Shown piece by piece: positions 21,559 to 30,823 of a stretch of 64,000 bases of DNA. The stretch lies in assembly GCF_001997345.1 (NCBI RefSeq), contig NZ_CP019606.1:2728001-2792000 (forward strand), in the 5' to 3' direction. The stretch is from Tessaracoccus aquimaris (GTDB lineage: Bacteria > Actinomycetota > Actinomycetes > Propionibacteriales > Propionibacteriaceae). Position 1 is the first letter of the stretch. Every line of letters begins with the position of its first letter. A program made the translations under genes and the position numbers. Below the pieces are notes generated by a model that did not search any database, was not told the DNA's origin, and saw nothing but the letters and a program-made list of their open reading frames with translations.

Positions 21559-21578
21559 GATCGGGGTTCTGCCCGATC
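21559..21578 (+). terminator. Second hairpin after the osmC-like gene
   Basis: GATCGGG, loop GTTCTG, CCCGATC: perfect 7-bp stem, upstream of the MFS promoter region. Confidence 0.45.
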
Positions 21579-21599
21579 AGAATGTCCGAGTGTCCGTGT

Positions 21600-21605
21600 T
21601 AACTT
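21600..21605 (+). promoter_or_regulatory. Probable -10 box of the MFS gene
   Basis: TAACTT, 5 bases before a GTG at 21611. It supports that GTG as the start of a leaderless message rather than the upstream ATG at 21554, which lies within the terminator area. Confidence 0.45.
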
Positions 21606-21610
21606 TCACC

Positions 21611-23026
21611 GTGACTTCCGATCAACGCGCCAGGACGCGCGCCTTCTACCACGTGCTTGGCAACTCAGCGGTGGCCATGCTCGGCACCGCGTTCCTCTGG
21701 TACGCGATCACATTCTGGGCTTACCTTGAGACCCGCTCCGTGATCACGACGGCGTTCCTCGGCGGCGCCTACATGCTGGGCATGGCGGTGCTCGGCGTCC
21801 CCTTCGGTTCGCTGATCGACAGGTTCCGCAAGCACGTCGTGATGATGGCCTCAGCCATCGGAACCACCGTGTTCTTCCTGCTGGCAGGGGCGATCTACCT
21901 GCTGGTTCCAGCGGACCAACTCATCGATCTGGCCCGCCCCTGGTTCTGGCTCTTCAGTAGCTTCGCCCTGATCGGCGCGATGCTCGCCATGATCCGCGGC
22001 CTTGCCCTCTCGACGTGCGTCACGATGCTGATCGAGTCGGACCGGCGCGTCAACGCCAACGGAATGGTGGGAACGGTCAACGGGGTCACGATGCTGGTCA
22101 CCGGGGTGCTGTCCGGCCTTGCCATCGGCCAACTCGGCCTCGGGCCGGTGATCCTCATCTCCATCGTCGCGATGGCCGCGTCGCTGGTGCATCTCGCGCT
22201 GATCCGGATCCCTGAGCCGACGATCGTGCACGCCGACGGCACGCCGAAGGCCGTCGACTTCAAGGCGGCTTGGGGTGCGGTGATCGCGGTGCCCGGGCTG
22301 ATCGGCCTGATCATCTTCTCGACCTTCAACAACTTCCTCGGTGGCGTCTTCATGTCGCTGCTCGACGCTTACGGCCTCGAACTGATGAGCGTCGAACTGT
22401 GGGGCATCCTGTTCGGGGTCTCCAGCGTCGGCTTCATCATCGGCGGCGCGCTGATCGCGAAGTTCGGCCTCGGATCGAGGCCGCTCAAGGCGCTGCTGCT
22501 CGCGTGCCTCTTGATGTGGATCATCTCCGGACTGTTCACGATCCGCGCCTCGGTGCCCCTGCTGGTGGCGGGGATCGTGGTCTACATGGCGATCATTCCC
22601 GTCATCGAGGCCGCGGAGCAGACGCTGCTGCAGCGGGTCGTGCCGCTGTCGAAGCAGGGCCGGGTCTTCGGCTTCGCGCAAGCGATCGAGGTCGCCGCGG
22701 CGCCACTGTCGGCGTTCCTGATCGGCCCGATCGCCGAGTTCTGGCTGATCCCCTATGCAAAGTCGCCCGAGGGGCGCCAGCAGTGGTCGTGGCTGCTGGG
22801 CGAGGGGCCAGGTCGAGGCATCGCGCTCGTCTTCCTGCTGGTCAGCATCATCGGCTTCATCCTGACGTCGATGGTGTTCTTCACCCGCACCTACCGGCGG
22901 CTGTCTGCGGCCTACGCGGCAGGCGACGTGAACGCAGACGTTACGGCGGATGCCGACGACCCTGCGGGTCCGTCTCCCGACCTGCCCGGTCCCGACGTGC
23001 TCGGCAAGGGCTACACGGAACACTGA
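21611..23026 (+). CDS. MFS transporter
   Basis: 471 residues from GTG, about 12 membrane helices. The MFS loop 2-3 signature is seen as FGSLIDRFRKHVV. The large family of enterobactin-exporter/MFS_3 type proteins resembles it (DVAY-like segments are absent; QTLLQRVVPLSKQGRVFGFAQAIE is the conserved loop in the second half, with a break after VPLS). Substrate unknown. The C-terminal 40 residues are acidic and proline-rich (ADVTADADDPAGPSPD). Start choice rests on the TAACTT box; no ribosome site exists for either candidate. A REP array begins 8 bp after the stop. Confidence 0.85.
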   Translation: MTSDQRARTRAFYHVLGNSAVAMLGTAFLWYAITFWAYLETRSVITTAFLGGAYMLGMAVLGVPFGSLIDRFRKHVVMMASAIGTTVFFLLAGAIYLLVPADQLIDLARPWFWLFSSFALIGAMLAMIRGLALSTCVTMLIESDRRVNANGMVGTVNGVTMLVTGVLSGLAIGQLGLGPVILISIVAMAASLVHLALIRIPEPTIVHADGTPKAVDFKAAWGAVIAVPGLIGLIIFSTFNNFLGGVFMSLLDAYGLELMSVELWGILFGVSSVGFIIGGALIAKFGLGSRPLKALLLACLLMWIISGLFTIRASVPLLVAGIVVYMAIIPVIEAAEQTLLQRVVPLSKQGRVFGFAQAIEVAAAPLSAFLIGPIAEFWLIPYAKSPEGRQQWSWLLGEGPGRGIALVFLLVSIIGFILTSMVFFTRTYRRLSAAYAAGDVNADVTADADDPAGPSPDLPGPDVLGKGYTEH

Positions 23027-23033
23027 CGGGCAC

Positions 23034-23974
23034 CGTTCGTCGAGCTTGTCGAGACGTCCGACACCACGGCCCGGCCACCGTTCGTCGAGCCTGTCGAGAC
23101 GTCCGACACCACAGCGACAACCCTCGCGTCGACTCCCCAAACCAGACCCCGGCACACCAACCGGACCCTTCGACAAGCTCAGGGAACGACCCCGAGCCAG
23201 ACGAAACGTGCCAACGGCGCGACCGGGCACCGCTCGTCGAGCCTGTCGAGACGTCCGACACCACAGCGACACCCACTCGGATCGACTCCCCAAACCAGAC
23301 CCCGGCACACCAACCCGACCCTTCGACAAGCTCAGGGAACGACCGGGCACCGTTCGTCGAGCCTGTCGAGACGTCCGGCACCACGGCCATACCGAGCGGC
23401 TCCCTCGCCTCGCTAACCGGACCGTTCGTCGAGCCTGCCAGGACGTCCGACACCACGGCGACAACCCTCGGGTCGACTCCCCAAGCCAGACCCCGGCACA
23501 CCAACCGGACCCGTCGACAAGCTCAGGGAACGGTCGCCGAGCCAGACGAAATGTGCCAACGGCGCCGTTCGTCGAGCCTGTCGAGACGTCCGACACCACT
23601 GCGACAACCCTCGCGTCGACTCCCCAAGCCACACCACCGCGCACCAACCGGACCCTTCGACAAGCTCAGGGAACGACCCCGAGCCAGACGAAACGTACCA
23701 ACAGCGCGACCCGGACACCGTTTGTCGAGCCTGTCGAGACGTCCGACACCACGGCGACAACCCTCGGGTCGACTCCCCAAGCCAGACCCCGGCACACCAA
23801 CCGGACCCTTCGACAAGCTCAGGGAACGGTCGCCGAGCCAGACGAAATGTGCCAACGGCGCCGTTCGTCGAGCTTGTCGAGACGTCCGACACCACAGCGA
23901 CAACCTTCGGATCGACTCCCCCCACACCACACCACGGCGCACCAACCGGACCCTTCGACACGCTCAGGGAACGG
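23034..23974. repeat. REP family B array with composite 143-153 bp unit
   Basis: Forward units (GTTCGTCGAGCCTGTCGAGA) at 23035, 23077, 23229, 23352, 23423, 23567, 23720 and 23863 alternate with inverted units (CCTTCGACAAGCTCAGGGAA). In the second half the whole forward-spacer-inverted-spacer block repeats with a period of 143-153 bp, including spacer text such as GCACACCAACCGGACC and GCCGAGCCAGACGAAATG. Unit and spacer were therefore duplicated together. No gene is present in this stretch. Confidence 0.9.
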
Positions 23975-24040
23975 TCGCGGAGCCGGCGAGACCGGCGAGT
24001 CGCCGGTCCGATGTCACACTTCGCGTCGCCCGAACGTCAC

Positions 24041-25128
24041 ATGGTCATGAACAAGGCATCGAAGGGTCCCAGCACCATCGTCATCGTCGGCGCCGGCTAC
24101 GCGGGCATCGCCGCGGCCAACCGGGCCGCGCGCACTCATCGCGTCATCCTCGTCAACGAGCGGCCGGACTTCGTCGACCGGATCCGGCTTCACCAGCACC
24201 TGGCGACCGGCCGCGAGGTGCGCACCCCGCTCACCGACATGGTGCGCCGGGGAGTCCAGGTCGTCGTCGCCCGCGTCGAACGGATCGGCGACGGCGTCGT
24301 CACGCTCGCCGACGGGTCGCGACTCGACGCCGACCACGTGGTCGTGGCGAGCGGGAGCGGTGCCGGGGTCGGGACCCTGCCTTGGGCTGAGGAGGCCCGC
24401 CGCGCGCTCTGCGAACTTCCGACTGGCGGCAACGTCACGATCCTCGGGGCGGCCTGACGGGCATCGAGACGGCGACCGAGATCGCCGAGGCGCACCCCGG
24501 CCTGAGCGTGTCGCTCGTCGATCGGTCGAGGATCGGAGGAGACCTCAGCCCCGCGGCCGAGCGGCACCTCCGTGGATCGCTCGACAGGCTGGGAGTCGCG
24601 ACCTTCGAGGGCGGCAGGCTCCCGGCCGCGTCGGACCTGACGATCGACTGCTCGGGCCTCACCGTCGCCCCGCTCGCCGCCGCGAGCGGGTTGCCCGTCG
24701 ATGAGTCGGGCAGGCTCCGCGTCGACAGGACGCTGCGGGTGCCGGGCACCTCGCGGGTGTGGGGCGTCGGGGACGCCGCCGTGCTGGACGGTGCGCCGCA
24801 TCTGCGGATGTCGTGCGCGGCGGCGCAGGCGATGGTGCCGCACCTGGTCGCCGCGATCCGCACCGTCGACGCGGGCAGGACCCCTCCTTCGTTGGATGTC
24901 GGCTTCGCGGCGCGGTGCATCTCGCTTGGTCGCAAGGACGGATTGGTCCAACTCGTTCGCGGTGACGACTCCCCCACGACCGCGATCACCGGCAGCATGG
25001 GGGCCGTGACGAAGGAACTGATCTGCCGCTACGCGTGGGGCTGCATGACGTGGCTGAGCCGGCTGTTCGCGGCCCCGCGCGGGCCCCGGGCCGCGACGAT
25101 GCTCGAGACGGAGGCGGCCCGTGGCTGA
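24041..25128 (+). CDS. FAD/NAD(P)-dependent oxidoreductase (NDH-2-like), frameshifted
   Basis: About 362 residues after repair. Two dinucleotide sites: VGAGYAG (FAD, near residue 17) and ILGGGLTGIE (NAD(P), near 135), then GVGDAA for the FAD ribityl region. It resembles type II NADH dehydrogenase-like flavoproteins. The frame breaks at 24449-24452 (GGGG); one G restores the second Rossmann motif. The start is not certain: ATG at 24041 or 24047, no ribosome site. Its end overlaps the start of the sigma factor by 8 bp, so the two are coupled; oxidoreductase partners are the rule for ECF41 factors. Confidence 0.83.
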
Positions 25129-25978
25129 CGACGACGATCGCCTCGCCGACTACCTGGCCCATCGCGGCCTCGTCGTGCGTCTCGCCTACGACATCACCGG
25201 CACCTGGACCGACGCCGAGGATGTGGCGCAGCAGGTCTACGTGCGCTGGTGCGCCGTCGAGTCTCCGGTGCGCAACCCGCGCGCCTACCTCGCGAGGATG
25301 GCGACCCACCAGGCGCTCGACGCGGTGGCCGCCCGCGACCGCATCGGCTACGTCGGCGAGTTCCTCCCGGAACCACTCATCGACGGGGCCGATGCCGACC
25401 TGCTCACCGCCCACGAGGTGGAGATCGCGCTGATGGTGGTGCTCGGCTCCCTCAGCCCGCTGGAGCGGGCGGTGTTCGTGCTGCACGACGTGTTCGGGTT
25501 CACGCATCCCGAGATCGCGACCATGCTCGAGCGCACCCCCGCGGCGGTGCGGCAACTCAACCATCGGGCCAGGGCCCACGTGCAGTCGCGTCGCCCCTAC
25601 AAGGAGGTGGACGAGGCGGCGCTCGGCACGCTGGTGGGCACCTTCCTCGCGGCGGCGAAGGCGGGCGACGTCGACGGACTCGTCGCGCTGCTTGCCGAGG
25701 ACGCCACGCTGGTCAGCGACGGAGGCGGCAAGATCAACGCCGCAATCAGGCCGGTCGTCTCCGCGGAGAAGGTCGCCCGGTTCCTCGTCGGGGTCGCCTC
25801 GCTGCTCGATCCCGCGGGCAGCGTCGAGATCGTCGCGGCCAACGCTCGCCCGGCCTTGCTCTTCCGACGCGGCGACGGCTCGGTCGACTCGGTGCTGTGG
25901 GTCCTGGTCGGCGACGACGGCCGCGCCGCCGACCTCTACCTGGTGCGCAACCCAGACAAGCTGTCCCACCTGGAGTGA
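25121..25978 (+). CDS. ECF41-type RNA polymerase sigma factor (SigJ-like)
   Basis: 285 residues from a GTG start. Sigma region 2 (residues 10-75, DITGTWTDAEDVAQQVYVRW) and region 4 (110-160, LSPLERAVFVLHDVFGFTHPEIA, interrupted by a turn) are followed by a fused SnoaL-like domain. Three ECF41 landmarks are present: the linker FLPEPLI near 85, DGGGK near 205 and NPDKL near the C-terminus. In this group the fused domain, not a separate anti-sigma factor, controls activity. The target is often the adjacent oxidoreductase operon, here the overlapping flavoprotein gene. Confidence 0.9.
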   Translation: MADDDDRLADYLAHRGLVVRLAYDITGTWTDAEDVAQQVYVRWCAVESPVRNPRAYLARMATHQALDAVAARDRIGYVGEFLPEPLIDGADADLLTAHEVEIALMVVLGSLSPLERAVFVLHDVFGFTHPEIATMLERTPAAVRQLNHRARAHVQSRRPYKEVDEAALGTLVGTFLAAAKAGDVDGLVALLAEDATLVSDGGGKINAAIRPVVSAEKVARFLVGVASLLDPAGSVEIVAANARPALLFRRGDGSVDSVLWVLVGDDGRAADLYLVRNPDKLSHLE

Positions 25979-26098
25979 CCCCCACGGCACCCGCGGCTCG
26001 CCGGTTCCCGCGAAGACACCGTAGTGCTACTACGCTGCGTAGCAGTACCGGTCGCGGCATCGAGGCTGCGGCACATCGGCATCTCGGGCGGAGGGCAG

Positions 26099-26611
26099 AT
26101 GAGAGCGATCGTGGGTCTCGCGGCCGCAGGGGTCATAGCGCTCTGCGGGTGCACTCCGGGTGTCAACGATCCGCCGCAGGAAACCGACTCGCCTCCCGCA
26201 TCGACACCCGCTGTGGCGCCCACGCCCCAGTCGACCGGGGCCGCGACGTTTCCGGAGGAGGCGGCGCGGTCGCGTGCCGAGGCGTTCCTGTCCTCGCGCG
26301 TCGAGCAGTTGGGCGCGGAGACCCACTACGTGCGGTGGGACGAACCCGTCCTGCCGAGCTACGAGTTCGCGGCGTCAACGCCGCGCCTCAAGGTCGTTGC
26401 GAGTTGCTTCGCCGAGGACTCCGGACAGCTCGTCTCGGTCACCCTCTGGCAGGGCGGAGAACGGTTGACCCGGCTCAGCTTCGGCTGCGACCCGGCCAGG
26501 GAGGCAGCTGCCGAGATCGAGCCCCACAACTTCACCCAGGATGGCTCCGTCCGGGTGGACGTATCGGATCCGGCCTCCATCCTCCTCAGCGTGCTCGGGC
26601 TCGCCGGCTAG
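26099..26611 (+). CDS. Predicted lipoprotein
   Basis: 170 residues. Signal peptide with lipobox LCGC (Cys near 18-20), a Pro/Thr/Ser linker, then a compact domain of about 120 residues with Cys in ASCFAED and FGCDPA, possibly a disulfide. No family recognised. A GGAGGG-like ribosome site precedes the ATG. The region 25979-26098 contains an imperfect dyad around GTAGTGCTAC...GTAGCAGTAC (26021-26049) that could end the sigma-factor message. Confidence 0.75.
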   Translation: MRAIVGLAAAGVIALCGCTPGVNDPPQETDSPPASTPAVAPTPQSTGAATFPEEAARSRAEAFLSSRVEQLGAETHYVRWDEPVLPSYEFAASTPRLKVVASCFAEDSGQLVSVTLWQGGERLTRLSFGCDPAREAAAEIEPHNFTQDGSVRVDVSDPASILLSVLGLAG

Positions 26612-26642
26612 GGGCCACTCCCGGCAGGCCGAGACGTCGCAC

Positions 26643-27146
26643 CGCTCGTCGAGCCTGTCGAGACGTCCGACACCACAACCCCAGCCACTCCTGGCCGCTG
26701 AACTCCACCCGCCGCCTCGAGTCGGACCGGACTCCCCTAACACCACACCACCGTGCACCAACCGGACCCTTCGACAAGCTCAGGGAACGGTGTTCGGACC
26801 CTTCGACAAGCTCAGGGAACGACGCCGAGGCGCCGCACCGCTCGTCGAGCTTGTCGAGACGTCCGACACCACTACCTCAGCCGCTCAGGTCAGCTCCCCC
26901 TAACGCCACATCACCGTGCACCAACCGGACCCTTCGACAAGCTCAGGGAACGGTGCTCGGACCCTTCGACAAGCCCAGGGAACGACGCCGAGGCGCCGCA
27001 CCGCTCGTCGAGCCTGTCGAGACGTCCGACACCACAACCTCAGCCGCTCAGGCCAGCTTCCCTAACGCCACAACACCGTGCACCAACCCGACCCTTCGAC
27101 AAGCTCAGGGAACGGCGACCGGACCCTTCGACGAGCTCAGGGAACG
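26643..27146. repeat. REP family B array
   Basis: Three forward units (GTCGAGCCTGTCGAGACGTC type) each followed by one or two inverted units (CCTTCGACAAGCTCAGGGAA). Spacers again recur, for example CACCGTGCACCAACC. No gene in this stretch. Confidence 0.88.
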
Positions 27147-27177
27147 AGCCTGGTACACGTCCACCTCAGCGCGGTCG

Positions 27178-28202
27178 TTACTTCACGCTGCACTCGATTG
27201 CGCCGTCCACGTGGACCGTGCAGGTCTTCCGCTCCGCCGTTCGCTGGATCTCTGCGGGGATCTCGTCGACCAGGGCTCGGGTGATGAGCAACTCGCTGGC
27301 GACCTCGCCGTTGTGGTCGTTCGTCCGCTCGCCGACGACCTGGCCGCCGTCGGGGTCGATGATCAACTGCGACGACTCGACCGCGTCCTTGATCCCGATC
27401 ACGACGACCTGACGGCCCTCGATCGACGGCTCGTCGAGGACCGTCACACCGTCGACGGTACGGAGCACCTCGAACAGCGCGGCCCGAAGGTCGGCTGGGA
27501 CGATCCCTGAGCGCAGCACGTCGGCGACGTAGATGAAGGCCTCTGCATCGCTGCCGCGACCTCGCCCCGCGGAGTCGCGGTACAGGCGGTCCCTGAGTTG
27601 GCCGACGTCCCTCGGAAGCGACGCCAGGAAGGCCGGGCTCGGCACCTGCCACGACTCCGAGCGGTACTCGTTCGAGGAGAGGTCGGTGGTCCATGGCGGG
27701 ATCCCGGGCGAGGTCTCTGCCAGTTGCCGGCACGCTTCGGGGACGTCCGGGCTGGCCTCGAACACGCTCGCGTCGACGTACCAGTCGGGCTGCGACCCGT
27801 CGACCGAGACGTATTCGGTCCTCGCCTGCGAGGCGGCGCAGTCGACCGAGACCGACTCCAGTTGCCCGGCTCCTGGAAGCTGATGCCGGCGAGGTAGTGG
27901 CCCTTGCTCGTGATCTCCCAGTACTGGCCGGGCCTCGTTGCCGGATCGGCCGCGTTGATGGCCGCCCTGGATAGCGCCTCGTCCGCGCGAGCAGTGGCGC
28001 CCGAGCCTCCCAGGCTGCTCGCGCCGATCCCGACGACGAGCAGCGTTGCCGCCGCCACGGCCCCGATCCGCCATCCTCGGCGCTCGGGGGTCTTCTGCTC
28101 GGCCGTAGCGCCGGTCAGGATGGCGCGACGCTCGGCATCGGTGTAGTCGGGGGTCTCCGCCGCCGGGTCGGCGGCGCGCAGCAGGGTGTCGATGTGGGTC
28201 AT
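27178..28202 (-). CDS. Membrane-anchored CU044_5270-like partner of ECF sigma factor, frameshifted
   Basis: About 341 residues after repair. A cytosolic N-terminus (residues 1-45, which could bind sigma) is followed by one membrane helix (about 48-68, IGAVAAATLLVVGIGASSLG) and an extracytoplasmic domain. The C-terminal half (ALFEVLRTVDGVTVLDE, RQVVVIGI) is what I recall from the CU044_5270 family, regularly found beside ECF factors. The frame breaks near 27870; one G joins SFQEPG to QLESVSVDC. Its ATG overlaps the sigma gene TGA (ATGA). An anti-sigma role is inferred from context. Confidence 0.8.
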
Positions 28203-28735
28203 GACGGTTCTCCTTGGGTGTGGACGACCGGCGCGAGGCGCGGCGCGGCGGGCTCGTCGAGGAGCCGCTGCGCGCGCTGCCGTGCGCGCATCAATCGGGG
28301 ACGGGCGGCCGAGTCGCGCAGGTCGAGGACCACTGCGATCTCGGCGGGGGTCAGCCCCTCCCATGCGGTGAGCCGGAGGATCTCGGCGTCGAGCGCGGGC
28401 AACTGGGCGAGCACGCTCTCGGCGAGCGCGAGGCTCGACTGGTCTGCCCCTGGGGTTGCGGTGTCGGTCAGGGAGTGCGCGACGGCGTCGCGCAGGTTCA
28501 AGTGCCGCGCGAGTGATCGGCGCTCGTGGAGGATCACGTGTCGGGCCGTGCGCAGCAGCCACGGAAGCGCAGGCTCGGGGACGTCGCGTCGTCGACGCCA
28601 AGCGACGGCGAATGCCTCCGCCACGACGTCATCGGCCGAGTCGGGACCAACGCGTCGGACGGCGTAGGCCCGCACGGAGGTGGCGTGCAGGTCGAACAGC
28701 GCCTCAAGCCATTCGTGGTCCTGTTGGTCTCTCAT
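28199..28735 (-). CDS. ECF sigma factor
   Basis: 178-residue sigma-70 family protein of minimal ECF type: region 2 at about 10-80 (DDVVAEAFAVAWRRRRDVPE), region 4 at about 115-165 (LPALDAEILRLTAWEGLTPA, then EIAVVL and a recognition helix RDSAARPRLMRAR). It should direct RNA polymerase to stress genes and is coupled to the membrane partner immediately downstream. No ribosome site or TANNNT box is evident before the ATG. Confidence 0.88.
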   Translation of the reverse strand: MRDQQDHEWLEALFDLHATSVRAYAVRRVGPDSADDVVAEAFAVAWRRRRDVPEPALPWLLRTARHVILHERRSLARHLNLRDAVAHSLTDTATPGADQSSLALAESVLAQLPALDAEILRLTAWEGLTPAEIAVVLDLRDSAARPRLMRARQRAQRLLDEPAAPRLAPVVHTQGEPS

Positions 28736-28796
28736 GCCCCGTAGTTCCCGGCCAGGCGCTCCGCGTCACAGGTCTGTTTGGGCTGCGTTGGCCAGC

Positions 28797-29213
28797 TCAG
28801 TCCTGGGGGATCGTCCCGTCGAGGGTCCAGGCGAGGAACTCCTTCAGGTCGCCGGTCTCCCCGTCGCGACCACCCCTGCCGATCACCAGCGGCGCGAGCG
28901 TCGGCTGGAGCTTGACTCCACGGAGCCGCTCCTTCCAGCCGCCAGGCACCACGAGCGTGTAGTAGTTGCCGTCCGTGTCGATCGCGACCGAGTGGTTGGT
29001 ACGCAGGTACCAGCCGACCTTGTCCGTCTTGACGAGGTGGCCGTCGAGGGTGCGCGCCTTGAGCGCCCTGGGGACGAGCCCGGCTGCGTCGGCGTCCTCG
29101 ATGAACTGGTCGATCAGCACCTTGGCCCTGGCGGCCTCGGCGCGCGCCGCGCCCTCGTTGAGCTCGTGCCGCTTGCGGGCGGCCTTCTGCCGCTCGGAGA
29201 GTTCGTCAGCCAT
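28797..29213 (-). CDS. Hypothetical protein
   Basis: 138 residues, cytosolic. An N-terminal charged helix (SERQKAARKRHELNEGAARA) precedes a small mixed domain with GWYLRTNHSVAIDTDGNYY and a C-terminus ending EFLAWTLDGTIPQD. Not recognised. It is expressed from a leaderless promoter (TAGGCT, 7 bases) and is divergent from the twin membrane-protein genes, sharing an 88-bp intergenic region. Confidence 0.72.
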   Translation of the reverse strand: MADELSERQKAARKRHELNEGAARAEAARAKVLIDQFIEDADAAGLVPRALKARTLDGHLVKTDKVGWYLRTNHSVAIDTDGNYYTLVVPGGWKERLRGVKLQPTLAPLVIGRGGRDGETGDLKEFLAWTLDGTIPQD

Positions 29214-29220
29214 GCGGGTC

Positions 29221-29226
29221 AGCCTA
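29221..29226 (-). promoter_or_regulatory. -10 box, leaderless hypothetical gene
   Basis: TAGGCT on the minus strand, 7 bases from the ATG. Confidence 0.55.
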
Positions 29227-29288
29227 ACCGGAGCAACCCCCTCCACCGACCAGGGGTCGCAGCCGCATTGCGCGAACTCGCACGCGGT

Positions 29289-29294
29289 TACAGT
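29289..29294 (+). promoter_or_regulatory. -10 box of first twin membrane protein
   Basis: TACAGT, then GATCGCC and the ATG at 29302. Confidence 0.58.
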
Positions 29295-29301
29295 GATCGC
29301 C

Positions 29302-30813
29302 ATGAATCCCGTCGGCCCGACCTCCGACAGGCCGCGGCAGGGCTCCCTCAGTGACGACGACATCGTCGACTTCGTCTCCCCGACCCAAGCGGCAGATGCC
29401 GCCAGCAGCAGCGACGCCCCGACGCTGAGCGCAGGCCCCCGGTTCGTCCGAGTCCCGGCCTCACGCACGACCGCCTTGGCATTCGTGGTCGAACAGGTGC
29501 TGATCGCCCTGATCGGAGGCTCTCTCCTGACGGGCCTGGCCGGGTTGGGCGTGATGCTCGCGCTCGACGAGGACGCGATCGTGCTGCCCGCGTCCTGGGC
29601 CCAACTCGACTCCTTCGCGCGCAAACTGCTGCCCTTCGCCCTGCTCTCCGGGATGGCCCTGCCGCTCCCGTGGATGCTCGCGCGCGTCGCGCGAGGCTTG
29701 CTGACCGCCGGAGATGTCCGACGGTTCTGCGCGACCCCCGGCGGCGCCGTCCCGATCGAGGAGCAGCGAAAGAGCCGGGAGTCCGTCCGCGACATCCTCA
29801 CCACGACGGGTTACGTGACCGCCGTAACGGGCGGGGTGCTGCTCGTCTGCTGCCTCGGCGTCACCCTGACGGCCCTCGGCGACGAGGACATGCTCGGCAT
29901 CGGGCTCGTGGCGTCCGCGATTTCGGGGGTTCTTCTGTACGTGGGCGTGCGACTCGTGCGTCATCCCATCCCGATCGGGAACCCCGAGGACAACGTGCCG
30001 GGCGGTGACCTGTCCACCATCACTCGCGCCGAGGAGGCGACCGAACGGACCATCGAGGCACAGCTCGCCGCGCGCGTCTCGGAGCCGCCCAAGACACTCC
30101 CTGGGCGCTGGCCGTGGCTCGACGCCTCGGCACGCCTGGCGTGGCGGCTCGGTGGGGTCGCCACCGCCCTGGCACTCGTGATCCTGATGGGCGCCACCCT
30201 CCTCCGCAAGCCCTGTCAGGGGTGCGACGAGCGTTACTTCGGCCAGGAGGTCGAGTCCCTGTTGGGGGCGGGCCTCCTCGTCGCCTCGATCTGCACGATC
30301 GCCGCGGTTGTGCTGCTCACGCTTGCCCCACTGGGCGACGTGGTCTCGCAGCTCGGCACCGAGCGACTCGTGCGTCGGCAGGCCGACCTTCCCGGCGTTG
30401 GTGCGCTGCGGCCATCCGACAGCGCCGCCGAGCAACTGCTGCGGCTCCCCTCGCCCCTGAAGAGCCTCGGCATCATCCTCGGCATGTGGGCCGCCGCGTT
30501 CGGTTGGTTCTGGCTCTCGGCCTCGCTCGAGGCCGCCGAGGGACACCCTCCGTTCGCCGGCGGTGGCTGGATGTGGGCGCTGTTGGTGTGCCTTGGGCTT
30601 CTGACGGCGTCCGCGGTCATCCTGCGCGTGGCGCTGCGCGAGTCCGAGGCGACCGCCCACGTCGTGCGGGCCACCTGGCCCGTCGTCGACCCTCCGCCTC
30701 CGGATCCCACGACGGCCACGGACGACCCGGCCACAAGCACGGGCGCGACGACCCCGGGCGACGCGATGACCACGGACGACGTGCCTGACTCCGGTCCGCC
30801 GGCGTCCCGCTAG
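29302..30813 (+). CDS. Polytopic membrane protein with CxxC loop, twin A
   Basis: 503 residues, about eight membrane helices (near 60, 105, 165, 200, 290, 325, 390 and 415), a polar N-terminal tail of about 45 residues and a Pro/Thr/Asp-rich C-terminal tail. The conserved block GPRFVRVPASRTTA precedes helix 1. A loop after helix 5 carries KPCQGCDERYFG, a CxxC that could be redox-active or bind metal. Not recognised as a known family. It is followed directly by a paralogue in the same direction, indicating a tandem duplication. Confidence 0.8.
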   Translation: MNPVGPTSDRPRQGSLSDDDIVDFVSPTQAADAASSSDAPTLSAGPRFVRVPASRTTALAFVVEQVLIALIGGSLLTGLAGLGVMLALDEDAIVLPASWAQLDSFARKLLPFALLSGMALPLPWMLARVARGLLTAGDVRRFCATPGGAVPIEEQRKSRESVRDILTTTGYVTAVTGGVLLVCCLGVTLTALGDEDMLGIGLVASAISGVLLYVGVRLVRHPIPIGNPEDNVPGGDLSTITRAEEATERTIEAQLAARVSEPPKTLPGRWPWLDASARLAWRLGGVATALALVILMGATLLRKPCQGCDERYFGQEVESLLGAGLLVASICTIAAVVLLTLAPLGDVVSQLGTERLVRRQADLPGVGALRPSDSAAEQLLRLPSPLKSLGIILGMWAAAFGWFWLSASLEAAEGHPPFAGGGWMWALLVCLGLLTASAVILRVALRESEATAHVVRATWPVVDPPPPDPTTATDDPATSTGATTPGDAMTTDDVPDSGPPASR

Positions 30814-30816
30814 GAT
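30811..30816 (+). promoter_or_regulatory. -10 box of twin B, containing the stop codon of twin A
   Basis: TAGGAT, then CGCGGCC and GTG at 30824. Its first three bases are the TAG stop of the preceding gene. Confidence 0.55.
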
Positions 30817-30823
30817 CGCGGCC

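Noticed and set aside
22941..24050. Long open frames with repeated RRACRDVRHH and PFDKLRERP text
   Set aside because: They are translations of the REP array; both strands and several frames stay open because of the repeat composition.
26021..26049. Dyad GTAGTGCTACTACGC...GCGTAGCAGTAC as an operator for the lipoprotein gene
   Set aside because: The arms pair only with a gap and it sits between a sigma gene and the lipoprotein; a weak terminator is as likely, so it is only mentioned in the gene entry.
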